Positions 16,327 to 25,956 are shown, counted from the stretch's first letter. The stretch: DNA of 64,000 nt from an uncultured Collinsella sp. (GCA_958354105.1 CATWVA010000001.1:124001-188000), one strand, 5' to 3'. Notes: generated by a model from the sequence alone, not told the origin. Translations and numbers: made by a program.

Positions 16327-18459
16327 GTGGCAAAAAAGCCTCAGCACGCTCAGAATAACCAGCGCAGTCAGCAGGGCAAACAGGGCCAGCAGCAAAAGCG
16401 CGGCGGCAAGGCCCAGGGCGGCCACGCCGCTCATACCCCGGCAGCGCCCGCCCGTCCCTGGCGCCCGGGCCGCGATAAGTTCCTCCCCGTCAGCCGCGCC
16501 GATATGGACGCGCGCGGTTGGGACCAGTGTGACTTCGTCTACATCTGCGGCGACGCCTACGTGGACCACCCCAGCTTTGGTATGGCCATCATCAGCCGCG
16601 TACTCGACGCGCACGGCTACAAAGTGGGCATTATCTGCCAGCCCGACTGGACCGACCCCGCCAGCATCACGGTGCTCGGCGAGCCTCGCCTGGGCTTTCT
16701 CGTCAGTGCCGGTAACATGGACTCCATGGTCAACCACTATTCGGTGACCAAGCACCGCCGCCACACCGACGCCTATACCCCCGGTGGCGAGGAGGGGCAC
16801 CGCCCCAATCGTGCCGTCACGGTCTACGGCAACCTCATCCGCCAGACGTTCAAGGACGCTCCCATCATCATCGGCGGCATCGAGGCAAGCCTGCGCCGCC
16901 TGGCCCACTACGACTACTGGCAGGACAAGCTCAAGCGCTCGGTACTGCTCGACTCGGGCGCCGACATCCTCATCTACGGCATGGGCGAGCACGCGATCGT
17001 CGAGATCGCCGACGCGCTCGACGCCGGACTGCCCGTCGATCAGATCACCTATATCAACGGCACCGTCTACCGCACCAGCTCGCTCGACGAGGTCTATGAC
17101 TACGACCTGCTTCCCAGCTGGGACGACCTTGCCGCCGACAAGCTCAACTACGCGCGCAGCTTTAACGTGCAGCAGCAGAATATGGACCCCATCACCGGAC
17201 ATCGCCTGGTAGAGCCCTACCCCAACAGCGTCTATGTGGTACAGAACCCGCCGTCGGCAACACTCACCACCGATGAGATGGACGAGATGGCCGAGCTCCC
17301 CTACGCACGCGATTGGCATCCCGACTACGACGCGGCGGGCGGCGTGCCGGCCTTTGCCGAGATCAAGTTTTCCATTAGCTCCAACCGCGGCTGTTTTGGC
17401 GAGTGCTCGTTTTGCGCCCTCACCTTCCACCAGGGCCGCGTGCTGCAGATGCGCAGCCACGACTCGATCATGCGCGAGGCCGAGCTGCTCACACACGACC
17501 CCGAGTTTAAGGGCTACATCAACGACGTGGGCGGACCGACGGCCAACTTTAGCCGCCCGGCCTGCGACAAGCAGCTCAAACACGGCGTGTGCAAGAACAA
17601 GCGCTGCCTATGGCCGAGCGTGTGCAAGAACATGGTGGTCGACGAGAGCGGCTACACGCAGCTGCTGCGCGACTTGCGCCAGCTGCCGGGCGTCAAGAAG
17701 GTCTTTGTACGAAGCGGCATCCGCTTTGACTACACCATGGCCGATGCCTCGGACGAGTTTTTGCGCGAGCTGCTGGAGCACCATGTCTCGGGTCAGCTAC
17801 GCGTAGCGCCCGAGCACGTGAGCGACGCGGTGCTGTCCGTGATGGGCAAGCCGAGCCGCGCCGTCTATGACGCGTTCTGTCGCAAATTTGAGCGCTTGAA
17901 CCGTGAATACGGACTCAAGCAGTACGTAGTGCCATACCTAATCTCGAGCCACCCCGGTTCAACGATGAAGGAAGCCGTGGACCTTGCCGAGGCCGTACGC
18001 GACATGGGCTACATGCCCGAGCAGGTGCAGGACTTCTACCCCACCCCGTCCACGATGAGCACCTGCATGTACTACACCGGCGTTGACCCGCGCACCATGC
18101 AGCCGATCTATGTGGCGCGCGACCCGCACGAGAAGGCCATGCAGCGCGCGCTCATCCAATATCGCAAGCCCGAGAACTACAAGCTCGTGCGCGAGGCACT
18201 GGAGAAAGCCGGCCGCCGCGATCTGATTGGCTACACCAAACATTGCCTGATTCGCCCCGTGCCGCCACGCCCGGGCGAGACGTCTGCTGGCGGCGGGCAT
18301 GGCAACGGCAAGAAGGGCGGCAAGGCCCACGGTGGCGCCGGCAAGGGCCCCAAGGGCAGCAAGGGGCACGGCGGCATGTCGCGTGCGCAGAACACTGCTG
18401 GTCGCAATCGCGCGGCTCAGGGACGTCAAGGCGCCAACGGAGGCGGACGCCGCAACTAG
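16327..18459 (+). CDS. YgiQ family radical SAM protein
   Basis: A 710-residue radical SAM enzyme. The iron-sulphur motif is SNRGCFGECSFCAL (C-x3-C-x2-C). The N-terminal B12-binding-like region has the YgiQ hallmarks RGWDQCDFVYICGDAYVDHP and HYDYWQDKLKRSVL. The first 40 residues are Gln/Lys/Gly-rich and the last 70 are Gly/Lys/His-rich and low complexity. GTG at 16327 is chosen because GGGAGGG lies four bases upstream; the longer frame from 16156 lacks an SD. The physiological reaction is not known. Its stop overlaps the stop of the convergent CPBP gene by 4 bp. Confidence 0.9.
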   Translation: MAKKPQHAQNNQRSQQGKQGQQQKRGGKAQGGHAAHTPAAPARPWRPGRDKFLPVSRADMDARGWDQCDFVYICGDAYVDHPSFGMAIISRVLDAHGYKVGIICQPDWTDPASITVLGEPRLGFLVSAGNMDSMVNHYSVTKHRRHTDAYTPGGEEGHRPNRAVTVYGNLIRQTFKDAPIIIGGIEASLRRLAHYDYWQDKLKRSVLLDSGADILIYGMGEHAIVEIADALDAGLPVDQITYINGTVYRTSSLDEVYDYDLLPSWDDLAADKLNYARSFNVQQQNMDPITGHRLVEPYPNSVYVVQNPPSATLTTDEMDEMAELPYARDWHPDYDAAGGVPAFAEIKFSISSNRGCFGECSFCALTFHQGRVLQMRSHDSIMREAELLTHDPEFKGYINDVGGPTANFSRPACDKQLKHGVCKNKRCLWPSVCKNMVVDESGYTQLLRDLRQLPGVKKVFVRSGIRFDYTMADASDEFLRELLEHHVSGQLRVAPEHVSDAVLSVMGKPSRAVYDAFCRKFERLNREYGLKQYVVPYLISSHPGSTMKEAVDLAEAVRDMGYMPEQVQDFYPTPSTMSTCMYYTGVDPRTMQPIYVARDPHEKAMQRALIQYRKPENYKLVREALEKAGRRDLIGYTKHCLIRPVPPRPGETSAGGGHGNGKKGGKAHGGAGKGPKGSKGHGGMSRAQNTAGRNRAAQGRQGANGGGRRN

Positions 18460-19367
18460 GGCAGCGGTGCTGTCACTATGCCCATCTCGCATGCGTGGCG
18501 CAGCGAGCGCATTGCCTCCACCAGGATGACGCCGGCGATAGCGACCGTAATTGCCACATCGAGCGGCGTGTTCACAAACCAGAGCAACGTCATGAGATAC
18601 GACCCGGCATTAAAGGCAAAGTGCAGCAGGATCGTGTAGCGGAGCTTTCCGGTCGTCACGAGCACCCAGCCAAAAATGAGGCCGGCAGCGCCCGCATAGC
18701 AGCCCTGCACCCAGTTCATGTGCATAAAGCCGAAGATTGCCGCCTGCAGCACAATCGCCGCGGCGATGCCCCAGGTACTCGGGGCCGCCCAGGGCACTAT
18801 GGCGCTGTCTTGCGCGTTCGCGCGGCGCCGGCGCTTCCAGAGCGGACGGCACTGTGGATTAAACGCTCGGAGCGAAAACTCAAAAATGATGCCGCGCACC
18901 AGCAACTCCTCGCAAAACGGAGCGCCGAGCACCGTGGTCAGGACGGCCAGATAGCTCGTGTCACCCATGCCCGTCTCCTCGACAAGTTCGCTGTAGTCGG
19001 CCGCGGCCTCCGGCAACAGCGACAGCACGGCGTCGGTCACGTAGCCAACGACCACCTGCAGGGCAAGGCCAATCACGATAACGCAGGCGATGCGCCTCCA
19101 TGCTTTGCCTGCTCCCCCGCCAAGCGGGCGCTCGCCCTGCCAGCGCGTCATAAACGAGCGCGGCCACAGATAACGCCACCACAGCAGCGCCATCAAAAAC
19201 GACGCCATCTGCGCGGCAGCCTGAAGCAATTGAATATCGAGGTCGTCAATCGAAAAGCCCATGAACACCGATGCGACGCCCAGAGCTGAGAACAAAACCA
19301 TGCTCAGGGCGATATCGGCAGCGACGACGCCAAAACAGGCAAGCGCCCAAACCAGCGCATTGAGCAT
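18456..19367 (-). CDS. CPBP intramembrane metalloprotease (CAAX-like)
   Basis: A 303-residue protein with seven or eight hydrophobic segments. The motif CEELLVRGIIFEF (EExxxR) and FGFMHMNW plus LHFAFNAGS (HxxxN/D-type) are the catalytic motifs of the CPBP/Abi family (PF02517). Such proteins cleave or process membrane substrates, or are linked to bacteriocin immunity. The ATG at 19367 follows GGGAGGAGGTCGGC. It converges with ygiQ, with overlapping stop codons (18456-18459). Confidence 0.88.
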   Translation of the reverse strand: MLNALVWALACFGVVAADIALSMVLFSALGVASVFMGFSIDDLDIQLLQAAAQMASFLMALLWWRYLWPRSFMTRWQGERPLGGGAGKAWRRIACVIVIGLALQVVVGYVTDAVLSLLPEAAADYSELVEETGMGDTSYLAVLTTVLGAPFCEELLVRGIIFEFSLRAFNPQCRPLWKRRRRANAQDSAIVPWAAPSTWGIAAAIVLQAAIFGFMHMNWVQGCYAGAAGLIFGWVLVTTGKLRYTILLHFAFNAGSYLMTLLWFVNTPLDVAITVAIAGVILVEAMRSLRHACEMGIVTAPLP

Positions 19368-19380
19368 GCCGACCTCCTCC

Positions 19381-19434
19381 CAACGACTAGTCATTGGGGA
19401 CGTTCTTCAACGACTAGCTGTTGGGGACAGTCTT
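19381..19434. repeat. P3 repeat fragment (GACTAG/TTGGGGAC)
   Basis: Two direct copies of CAACGACTAG-n3-TTGGGGAC lie head to tail. The same sequence forms a hairpin at 46668-46709. The repeat encodes the last residues of the RelB-like gene. Confidence 0.6.
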
Positions 19435-19612
19435 TGCCAAAGGCCCCGCTGGGCGAAATGTCGAACGGAAAGGTGCCACAACGATTGAACGCGGCGATAA
19501 ACATGCGAATGGCGTTGGACGGCGTGGTGCCCACGAGCTGAGTTGCCGCCGCGAAGGCTGCCTTTTCTTCGGGCAAGACCTTCGCGACAACCGGGGTCAT
19601 GTGTTCTGCCAT
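19391..19612 (-). CDS. Orphan RelB/DinJ-like antitoxin
   Basis: A 73-residue protein with a ribbon-helix-helix pattern: TPVVAKVLPEEKAAFAAA then GTTPSNAIRMFIAAFNRCG and TFPFDIS, as in RelB/DinJ antitoxins. ATG 19612 follows AAGGAAGCGCC. No toxin gene follows: downstream is the CPBP gene on the same strand after only 23 bp. The C-terminal residues after GAFGKD are encoded by a P3 repeat, suggesting that the original end and the toxin gene were lost. A partly symmetric sequence at 19724-19755 could be its operator. Confidence 0.7.
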   Translation of the reverse strand: MAEHMTPVVAKVLPEEKAAFAAATQLVGTTPSNAIRMFIAAFNRCGTFPFDISPSGAFGKDCPQQLVVEERPQ

Positions 19613-19723
19613 GGCGCTTCCTTTTTGAAACGACGGTGGTGCGGATAGATGCGGGCCACGCGGCTGGGCGACGGGCTGTGAAGGCAACCCGATTGGCCCG
19701 CATCTGGAGTTTGTTTCTACTGC

Positions 19724-19755
19724 GTTGGTATTACTTGGTAATCCTAAGTATTACC
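19724..19755. promoter_or_regulatory. Possible autoregulatory operator of RelB-like gene
   Basis: GGTATTACTT and AAGTATTACC are near-inverted copies flanking GGTAATCCT, about 115 bp upstream of the RelB-like start. RHH antitoxins commonly bind such repeats. Evidence is weak. Confidence 0.25.
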
Positions 19756-19828
19756 CCGCAGATAGAATACCATACCCAACCCTATGGGGACGGAGAAAAA
19801 ACGGATCATTTTGTTGCTGAGTAAGTAT

Positions 19829-21205
19829 TTAGAGCGTGATGATGTCCGAGATATTGAGGGCCTGAGCGTCGACGGCATCGTGCGTAGCAAGCAACAGCAT
19901 GCGGCCGTCGAGCAAGTCGAGCACAGCCTCGGCGCATGCGTCGCGCGCAGCGGTATCTAGGCCGGTAAAGGGCTCGTCCAGAATCACTGCGCCGCCCGGA
20001 CACAGCAGGGCTCGGGCAATCTCGACGCGACGGCGCTGCCCGCCCGAGAGCTCGGCCACACGAGCATGCACATCGACCCCCGGCACCAGCAGGCGCAACA
20101 GGGCCGCGGCACTCGAGGCGTCCACGCGCGCGTCGGCGCACACCAGCACGTTATCCAGCGCCGCGGCGGACTCGACCAAGCGTGCATCCTGAAACACCAT
20201 CGAGCACGGCGCGCACTCCCCCGCTGCCAACGAAAGCAGCGTCGACTTGCCCGTGCCCGAAGCGCCCATCACACAGATACGCCCACCCGCGGGCAAGTTG
20301 AGCACCAGACCATCCAGCGCCGGCGCCCAGGGCGCGCGATCGCCCACGGCAAGCGCAAGCTCCGCTGAAGTGCCATCGCTCGCAGCCCCCGCACGCCCAC
20401 GCAATCCATGCCCATGCGCCCGCACGGCCGCGCGCCACGCCACGGGCCCCGAAACCCGCAGCAGCCACACCAGCACGCGCTCACACGCCCACGAGGCGGC
20501 AACGACCAACACGGTCCACGCCAGCAGATCTGCCGTCTCAATCAAAAGCTTTGCCTGATAGATGCGCTCACCCACGGTGCCCGTCGCCATGCCGATGAGC
20601 TCCGCCGCTACACCGGCCTTCCAGCTCATGCCGATGACCGCCTTCGCGCACGAAAGCACAAACGGCAGCACCTCACGCCAGGTGTGGGCGCAAAACAGTC
20701 GCCAGCCGCGCACGCCATGCAGACGGAACATCTGCTCCAGCGGTTTATTCACCTGTGCCAAGCCCTCGGCCAGCGAAAAATACACGCCCGGCAGCGCCAT
20801 CAAAAAGACTGCCGCGATGCTCACGCGCGCCGACCCCAGCCAGATTAGCAACAGGACCACCACGCAGGCGACCGGTGTCGCCTTTACAAACGACAGCGCC
20901 AGAGCCACCAGGTGCGCAAACGCCCGCGAACGTGACGAAATCCCGGCAAACACACCACCACACACCGCGGCAAGCGCCAGCCCGCCCAGTATCCGCGCGC
21001 CCGAGCCCGCCAAAATCGCCCAGGTACCGCCATCGCACACCAGGCGCAGAAGCGCCAAGGCAACAGCACCCAGCCCCGGCAAGATCAGCGGCTGCGCCAC
21101 CAGCGACGCCGCAAAGATCCACACGGCAAGCCAAAAGGCGGCGACGGCACCCACTGCCGCCACCGCCTTCGCACGCTCAGTCATGTGTCGAGCAAACGCA
21201 CGCAC
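19829..21205 (-). CDS. Fused ABC permease-ATPase (SsuC/SsuB-like)
   Basis: A 458-residue protein joining two ABC subunits usually made separately. Residues about 1-255 are a BPD-type permease with five or six helices and the EAA-like loop EQMFRLHGVRGWRLF. Residues about 270-458 are a compact ATPase: Walker A GASGTGKST, Q-loop SMVFQDARL, signature LSGGQRRRVE, Walker B GGAVILDEPFTGLD, and H-loop LLATHD. GTG 21205 is chosen because GGAG lies six bases upstream and the preceding gene stops at 21209; ATG 21184 has no SD. It is the last gene of the hydrogenase operon. The family normally imports sulfonates, nitrate or thiamine precursors; substrate here is unknown. Confidence 0.85.
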   Translation of the reverse strand: MRAFARHMTERAKAVAAVGAVAAFWLAVWIFAASLVAQPLILPGLGAVALALLRLVCDGGTWAILAGSGARILGGLALAAVCGGVFAGISSRSRAFAHLVALALSFVKATPVACVVVLLLIWLGSARVSIAAVFLMALPGVYFSLAEGLAQVNKPLEQMFRLHGVRGWRLFCAHTWREVLPFVLSCAKAVIGMSWKAGVAAELIGMATGTVGERIYQAKLLIETADLLAWTVLVVAASWACERVLVWLLRVSGPVAWRAAVRAHGHGLRGRAGAASDGTSAELALAVGDRAPWAPALDGLVLNLPAGGRICVMGASGTGKSTLLSLAAGECAPCSMVFQDARLVESAAALDNVLVCADARVDASSAAALLRLLVPGVDVHARVAELSGGQRRRVEIARALLCPGGAVILDEPFTGLDTAARDACAEAVLDLLDGRMLLLATHDAVDAQALNISDIITL

Positions 21206-21208
21206 GGG

Positions 21209-22252
21209 CTACTCCATGTAGTAAAAATCGTCAGCCGGGAGCTTACCGCCCACGGCACTCGCGTCCGCATCGGCCAGCACCTGCAGGTACCCACCGAGCG
21301 CCGCCTTCATATCTTTCCCCGTCTGGCACACGAGCATGCACCCGGGAATCGCCTTCTCGGCGATCTTGGCGTTATCCACGATGCCGGCATCGACCACGGC
21401 CTGCGCCCAGTCTGCTGGCGCCGCATTGACAGCCTTAACGCTCGCCGCATGGCAGCTCAAGAACTCCGCCACGGCCTCGGGATGTTCCTCGGCAAACGCG
21501 CGGCGCACCACGGTCACACCCGTCAGCAAGCGCGAGCCCGTGTCTCCTACCAGCTCGTCCCACACATCGGTCAGGCTTACCGGAGCCGACAGCTTGCCCT
21601 CGCTCTTTGCGATGGCAGCTGTCTTGAACGGCTCCGGCAGCACGCCCACGGCGGACGGGTCGGCAAGCAGGGCCGACAGCACCTCGGTGGGTTCGCTCTT
21701 AAACTCAAGCGCCACCTGGCCAGTCAGACCTGCGCGCTCCAGCAGGTAGTTCATGACGTACTCCGGCGTGGTGCCCTTGCCCGTCATATAGACGGTGCGG
21801 CCCGCCAGGTCGCCAAACGAGATCACGCCCGCGTCGCCCGTCACCACGCTCAGCACGCCGAGCGTATTGATGTCGATGACCTGCACCGCGCCCTCGGTCT
21901 TGTTGTAGAGCACGCTCGCCACGTTGGCGGGCACCAGGGCAATATCGACATCGCCCTGAATGACCTTGGGCACGATCTCGTCGGCAGCGGCGCTGATCGC
22001 AAAGTCGAACTCGTTATCTGTCTCGCCGTTCGCCGCCTGGTCCATAAACTGCACCAGACCGATTGACGTCGGCCCCTTGAGCGAGGCGACGTGCACCTCG
22101 ACCGACTCGGCGGCAGCGCCGCTCGGCGCAGACCCGGCAGAGCCCGCCCCCGCAGCCCCGCCGCTGCAGCCAGCCAACGCAAGCGACAGCGCGCCCGCGG
22201 CAAGCGCCGAGGCAAACCCTCGGCGCGAAAGCTCAAATTCAAACGCGCGCAT
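21209..22252 (-). CDS. ABC transporter substrate-binding lipoprotein
   Basis: A 347-residue periplasmic-type binding protein of the SsuA/NrtA/THI5 superfamily. The N-terminus has RRGF followed by a hydrophobic stretch and the lipobox LAGC, so it is probably a (possibly Tat-exported) lipoprotein. The mature part has the two-lobed pattern GDVDIALVPANVASVLYNK and LAGRTVYMTGKGTTPEYV. It starts two bases after the hydrogenase stop and ends three bases before the permease-ATPase start, so it is translated from the same message. Substrate unknown. Confidence 0.85.
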   Translation of the reverse strand: MRAFEFELSRRGFASALAAGALSLALAGCSGGAAGAGSAGSAPSGAAAESVEVHVASLKGPTSIGLVQFMDQAANGETDNEFDFAISAAADEIVPKVIQGDVDIALVPANVASVLYNKTEGAVQVIDINTLGVLSVVTGDAGVISFGDLAGRTVYMTGKGTTPEYVMNYLLERAGLTGQVALEFKSEPTEVLSALLADPSAVGVLPEPFKTAAIAKSEGKLSAPVSLTDVWDELVGDTGSRLLTGVTVVRRAFAEEHPEAVAEFLSCHAASVKAVNAAPADWAQAVVDAGIVDNAKIAEKAIPGCMLVCQTGKDMKAALGGYLQVLADADASAVGGKLPADDFYYME

Positions 22253-22254
22253 CG

Positions 22255-24066
22255 TTAGCACATCCCTTCGTTAGGCATCGACCAGGCGTGATGGTCGGTA
22301 TGCAGCAGCTCCTCGGCCAGCGGCGAGAGCGGCTCGCCCAAAAACTCGCGGTAGCATGCCTGGACATCGGGGTTCTCGTGCGAGAAGCGAATGTCCGCCT
22401 TCGCATCCAGGCCCCACAGCACCTGGCCGCGCTCAGCTGCCAGCTCGCAGCCGTCGTGGATGGGCTGACCGCCGCCACCGACGCAGCCGCCCGGGCACGC
22501 CATGACCTCAACGAAGTCATAGCTCACGCGACCGTCGCGAATCGCGTCGAGCAGACGGGCGGCGTTGCCCAGCCCGTGCGCCACGGCGACGCGCACCTTG
22601 GTGCCATCGATATCGGCCACGGCTTCCTTCCAGCCGTCCAGGCCGCGCACGTCGGTAAAGAAGTCGGCGTCGGGGTTCTTGCCCGTCACCAGGTAATAGG
22701 CCGAGCGCACGGCGGCCTCCATCACGCCGCCCGTGGCGCCAAAGATCACACCCGCGCCCGTGCCAAAGCCCAGCGGCGTATCGAGCGGCTCCTCAACCAG
22801 CGTGTCCACGCTCACGTGGCTCGCGCGGATCATGCGCACCATCTCGCGCACCGTCAGCGCAACGTCCACATCGGGCGCGCCGCCCTCGCCCATCATGCTC
22901 GGCAGCGCGCACTCGGCCTTCTTGACCGTGCACGGCATAACGGACACCACGAACAGACGCTCGGGCTCCACGCCCAGCACCTTGGCGTAGTAGGTCTTGG
23001 CGATGGCGCCGAACATCTGCTGCGGCGACTTGGACGTGGACAGGCTGTCGACAAACTCCGGATAACGCGCCTTCACAAAGCGAACCCAACCCGGGCAGCA
23101 GCTCGTAAACATGGGCCAGCCGCGGCTGTCACCTTCGCCCTTGGCGGCGGCGCCCAGGCGCCCGAGCAGCTCGGAGCCCTCCTCCATAATGGTGAGGTCG
23201 GCCGAGAAATCGGTATCGAACACGTATTCAAAGCCCGCGCGACGCAGCACGCAAGCCAGGCGCTCGACGGTAGCCTCCTCGCGCGGAATGCCGAGTTCCT
23301 CGCCCCAAGCGCTACGCACGGCCGGCGCGATCTGCACCACCACGATCTTGTCGGGATCGGCGAGCGCGTCAAACACGGTCTCGGTATCGTCGCGCTCGCG
23401 CAGTGCGCCCGTCGGGCAATGCGTAATGCACTGGCCGCACGCGACGCAATCGGTCTTGCCGATCGGCGCGCGCCCACGGGTACCCACGGCGGTATGCGTG
23501 GCGCGGTTGGTCAGGTCCCAAATCCCCAGGCCCTGCACGCTCTCGCACACCTTGATGCAGCGCATGCATTTAATGCACTTATCGTTTTCCCGGATGATGG
23601 GAAAATCGAAATCCCAGCCCTCGCGTGCCAGGTGCTGCTCGTACGGCAGGTAGAAGATGCCCAGGTCGTTGGCGATGGTCTGTAGGTTGCAGTTGCCGCT
23701 GCGCACGCAGCTCGTGCACTGCGAATCGTGCTGGGACAGCAGCAGCTGCACGTTGGTGCGACGGGCCTCGCGGGCCTTGGGGCTGTTGGTGTGGACCACC
23801 ATGCCGTCGAGCACGTAGTTGTTGCAGGCGGCAACCAGCTGGTCGCAGCCCTCAACCTCGACCACGCACACGCGGCAGCCGCCGATCTCGTTCAGATCGC
23901 GCAGATAGCACAGGGTGGGAATCTGAATGCCGACGGACTTGGCCGCATCCAGGATCGTGGTGTGCTCAGGAACCACGACCTCGCAATTATCGATAGTGAG
24001 CTTGACCATATTGTGCGCTCCGTTTTCGGTGTTGTCGCCGACAGTGGTGTTGTTGGGCTCTACCAT
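22255..24066 (-). CDS. hydA: [FeFe] hydrogenase, catalytic subunit
   Basis: A 603-residue iron-only hydrogenase. In order: [2Fe-2S] domain (CYLRDLNEIGGCRVC), His-Cys3 site (HDSQCTSCVRSGNC), two [4Fe-4S] motifs (CIKCMRCIKVC, CVACGQCITHC), and H-cluster motifs TSCCPGW, MPCTVKKAE and ACPGGCVGGGGQP. It evolves or oxidises H2, probably with NAD(P)H and ferredoxin. ATG 24066 overlaps the upstream stop (ATGGTAG) and has SD GGAGGAACC; ATG 24009 (MVKLTID) also has an SD. No hydE/F/G maturase is in the window. The upstream flavoprotein gene is its likely electron partner. Confidence 0.94.
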   Translation of the reverse strand: MVEPNNTTVGDNTENGAHNMVKLTIDNCEVVVPEHTTILDAAKSVGIQIPTLCYLRDLNEIGGCRVCVVEVEGCDQLVAACNNYVLDGMVVHTNSPKAREARRTNVQLLLSQHDSQCTSCVRSGNCNLQTIANDLGIFYLPYEQHLAREGWDFDFPIIRENDKCIKCMRCIKVCESVQGLGIWDLTNRATHTAVGTRGRAPIGKTDCVACGQCITHCPTGALRERDDTETVFDALADPDKIVVVQIAPAVRSAWGEELGIPREEATVERLACVLRRAGFEYVFDTDFSADLTIMEEGSELLGRLGAAAKGEGDSRGWPMFTSCCPGWVRFVKARYPEFVDSLSTSKSPQQMFGAIAKTYYAKVLGVEPERLFVVSVMPCTVKKAECALPSMMGEGGAPDVDVALTVREMVRMIRASHVSVDTLVEEPLDTPLGFGTGAGVIFGATGGVMEAAVRSAYYLVTGKNPDADFFTDVRGLDGWKEAVADIDGTKVRVAVAHGLGNAARLLDAIRDGRVSYDFVEVMACPGGCVGGGGQPIHDGCELAAERGQVLWGLDAKADIRFSHENPDVQACYREFLGEPLSPLAEELLHTDHHAWSMPNEGMC

Positions 24067-25891
24067 TCCAGGTTCCTCCCTCCGCGGAACGCGCCAAAGC
24101 CAAAGTGATCGCAGCGCAGGCAGCGGCTTGCCTCCTGGCGCGCCTCCTGCTCGGTGAGACCCTGCTCGACCAGATTCCAATCGTGAATACGCTCGCCGGC
24201 CTCGCGCTCGCCCAGCTCGCAGCGGCCGCACTCATGCTTACCCTTAAACTGGACGGTCGGCAGCTCGACCTCGAGCTTGATCTTGTGGTCGAAGCCTAGG
24301 TAGTGGTCGATGTTTGCCGACGCCACGCGGCCGGCATTGATAGCGCGGATGACGGTGGCGGGGCCGGTCTGGCAGTCGCCGCCGCTAAAGAGGCCATCGA
24401 AGTTGGGCACGGCGCCGTCCGAATCGGTGACGACGCAGCCCCACTTGCAGGCAATGCCCATCTCCTCAAACGGCTTGGAATCGATGTCCTGGCCAATGGC
24501 GACGAACACGCGCTCGCAGGGGATGACGCGCTCGGGCGTGGCAGCGGCACGCGGAGCCGGACGACCGCGGCGGGGCTCACCGATAATCTGCGGCTGCACG
24601 CGCAGCCGCTCACGCGACCGTCCTCGCCCGTCTCGATGGCGAGCGGGGCCGTCAGCTCCAGCACCTCACAGCCCTCGGCCTGGGCACCGGCGATCTCGGC
24701 GTCCTGGGCCGTCATATCGCAGATGCGACGGCGGTAGACGATGCTTACCTTTTCGGCACCGCAGCGCACAGCAGAGCGAGCCACGTCCATGGCAACGTTG
24801 CCGCCGCCGATGACGCACACGCGTTGGCCGCTCAGGTCGGGCAGCTCGTCATCACCGATGGCGCGCAGCATCTTGACGGCCGACTCAACGCCGGGCGCCT
24901 CCTCGCCCGGAAGGCCGAGCTTCTTGTCGCTGTGGGCACCGATGGCTAGGTAGACGGCATCGAACTCGTCGCGCAGACGGGCAAGCTCCTCACCGTTCAC
25001 GGAGTGGTCGAGTTCCACGTTGATACCGGCGCTCAAGATCCAGTCGATCTCGGCCTGCAGGCGCTCGCGCGGCAGACGATAGCTGGGGATGCCATAGCGC
25101 AGCATGCCGCCCAGGTGGTGGCGCTGTTCAAAGATGGTCACCTTATGGCCCATCACGGCCAGGTAGTAGGCGCAGGAAAGGCCGGCCGGGCCGCCGCCGA
25201 TCACGGCGACGCGCTTGCCGGTGTTGTCCACTACATGCGGCTTGTGGTCGTTGAGGTCACTGTGCTCGACGGCAAAACGCTTGAGGGCGAGGATGTTCAT
25301 GGGGTCGTCGACCATGCCACGGCGGCAGTGCATCTCGCAGGGATGCTCGCACACCAGGCCGCAGACGAGCGGCAGCGGATTGTTCTTGCGGATGACCTTG
25401 ACGGCGTCGGCATAGCGGCCGGTCTCGACCAGCGAAATGTACCCGGGAATGTCGACGTGCGCCGGGCAGCCCGAAACGCACGGGACGCGGGCCTCGCGGT
25501 CAAAGCCGCAGGAGTGCTCGCGGATGTGATGCTCAAAATCGTCGCGGAAGCCGCGAATGGCCGTGAGTGCCATGGCGCCAGCTTCGTAGCCGATGGCGCA
25601 GTCGCTCGAAAGGTAGATGGTGCGGGCGGTGCGCTCAATCAAGTTGAGCGTGGACTCGTCGGCGCGGCCCTCGAGCACATCGGCGAGCAGGTCGCTCAGC
25701 GCGCTCAGGCCCACGCGGCAGGGCGTGCACTTGCCGCAGCTCTGGGTGGAGCACAGATTGACGAGCGCTGCCGTAAACTCAACGGGGCACGGGGCGAGCG
25801 AACTCACCGCCAGACGACGTCCGAGCGCATCGTGCAGGTCGTCCATGACGGCCTGAGCGTGGCTGCGTTCCATTACGTGCAGTCGAGCCAT
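24060..25891 (-). pseudogene. NADH-4Fe4S/GltD-like flavoprotein, frameshifted
   Basis: Two overlapping frames together encode one 610-residue protein. The first (from ATG 25891, SD GAGGGGATC) has a NuoF-type 4Fe-4S site STQSCGKCTPCRVG, a Fer4_20 domain (CVSGCPAHVDIPGY, CEHPCEMHCRRG) and the FAD site AVIGGGPAGLSCAYYL plus a second VCVIGGGNVAMDVA. After GEDGRVSG the sense shifts to the other frame, continuing VQPQIIGEP, FVAIGQDID and FSGGDCQTGPA to a C-terminal cysteine motif. One base is missing next to 24605: adding a C (minus strand) restores GLRVQPQ. It may be a real inactivating mutation or a sequence error. It would pass electrons between NAD(P)H and HydA. Confidence 0.85.
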
Positions 25892-25956
25892 AAGATCCCC
25901 TCTCACATGGCAGCCCGGAGGCGAGGCCGAGCGAAGTTGCTACACGCACAACACTG

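Noticed and set aside
24595..24615. Programmed ribosomal frameshift in the flavoprotein gene
   Set aside because: No slippery heptamer or downstream pseudoknot is apparent, and a single missing base explains the break simply.
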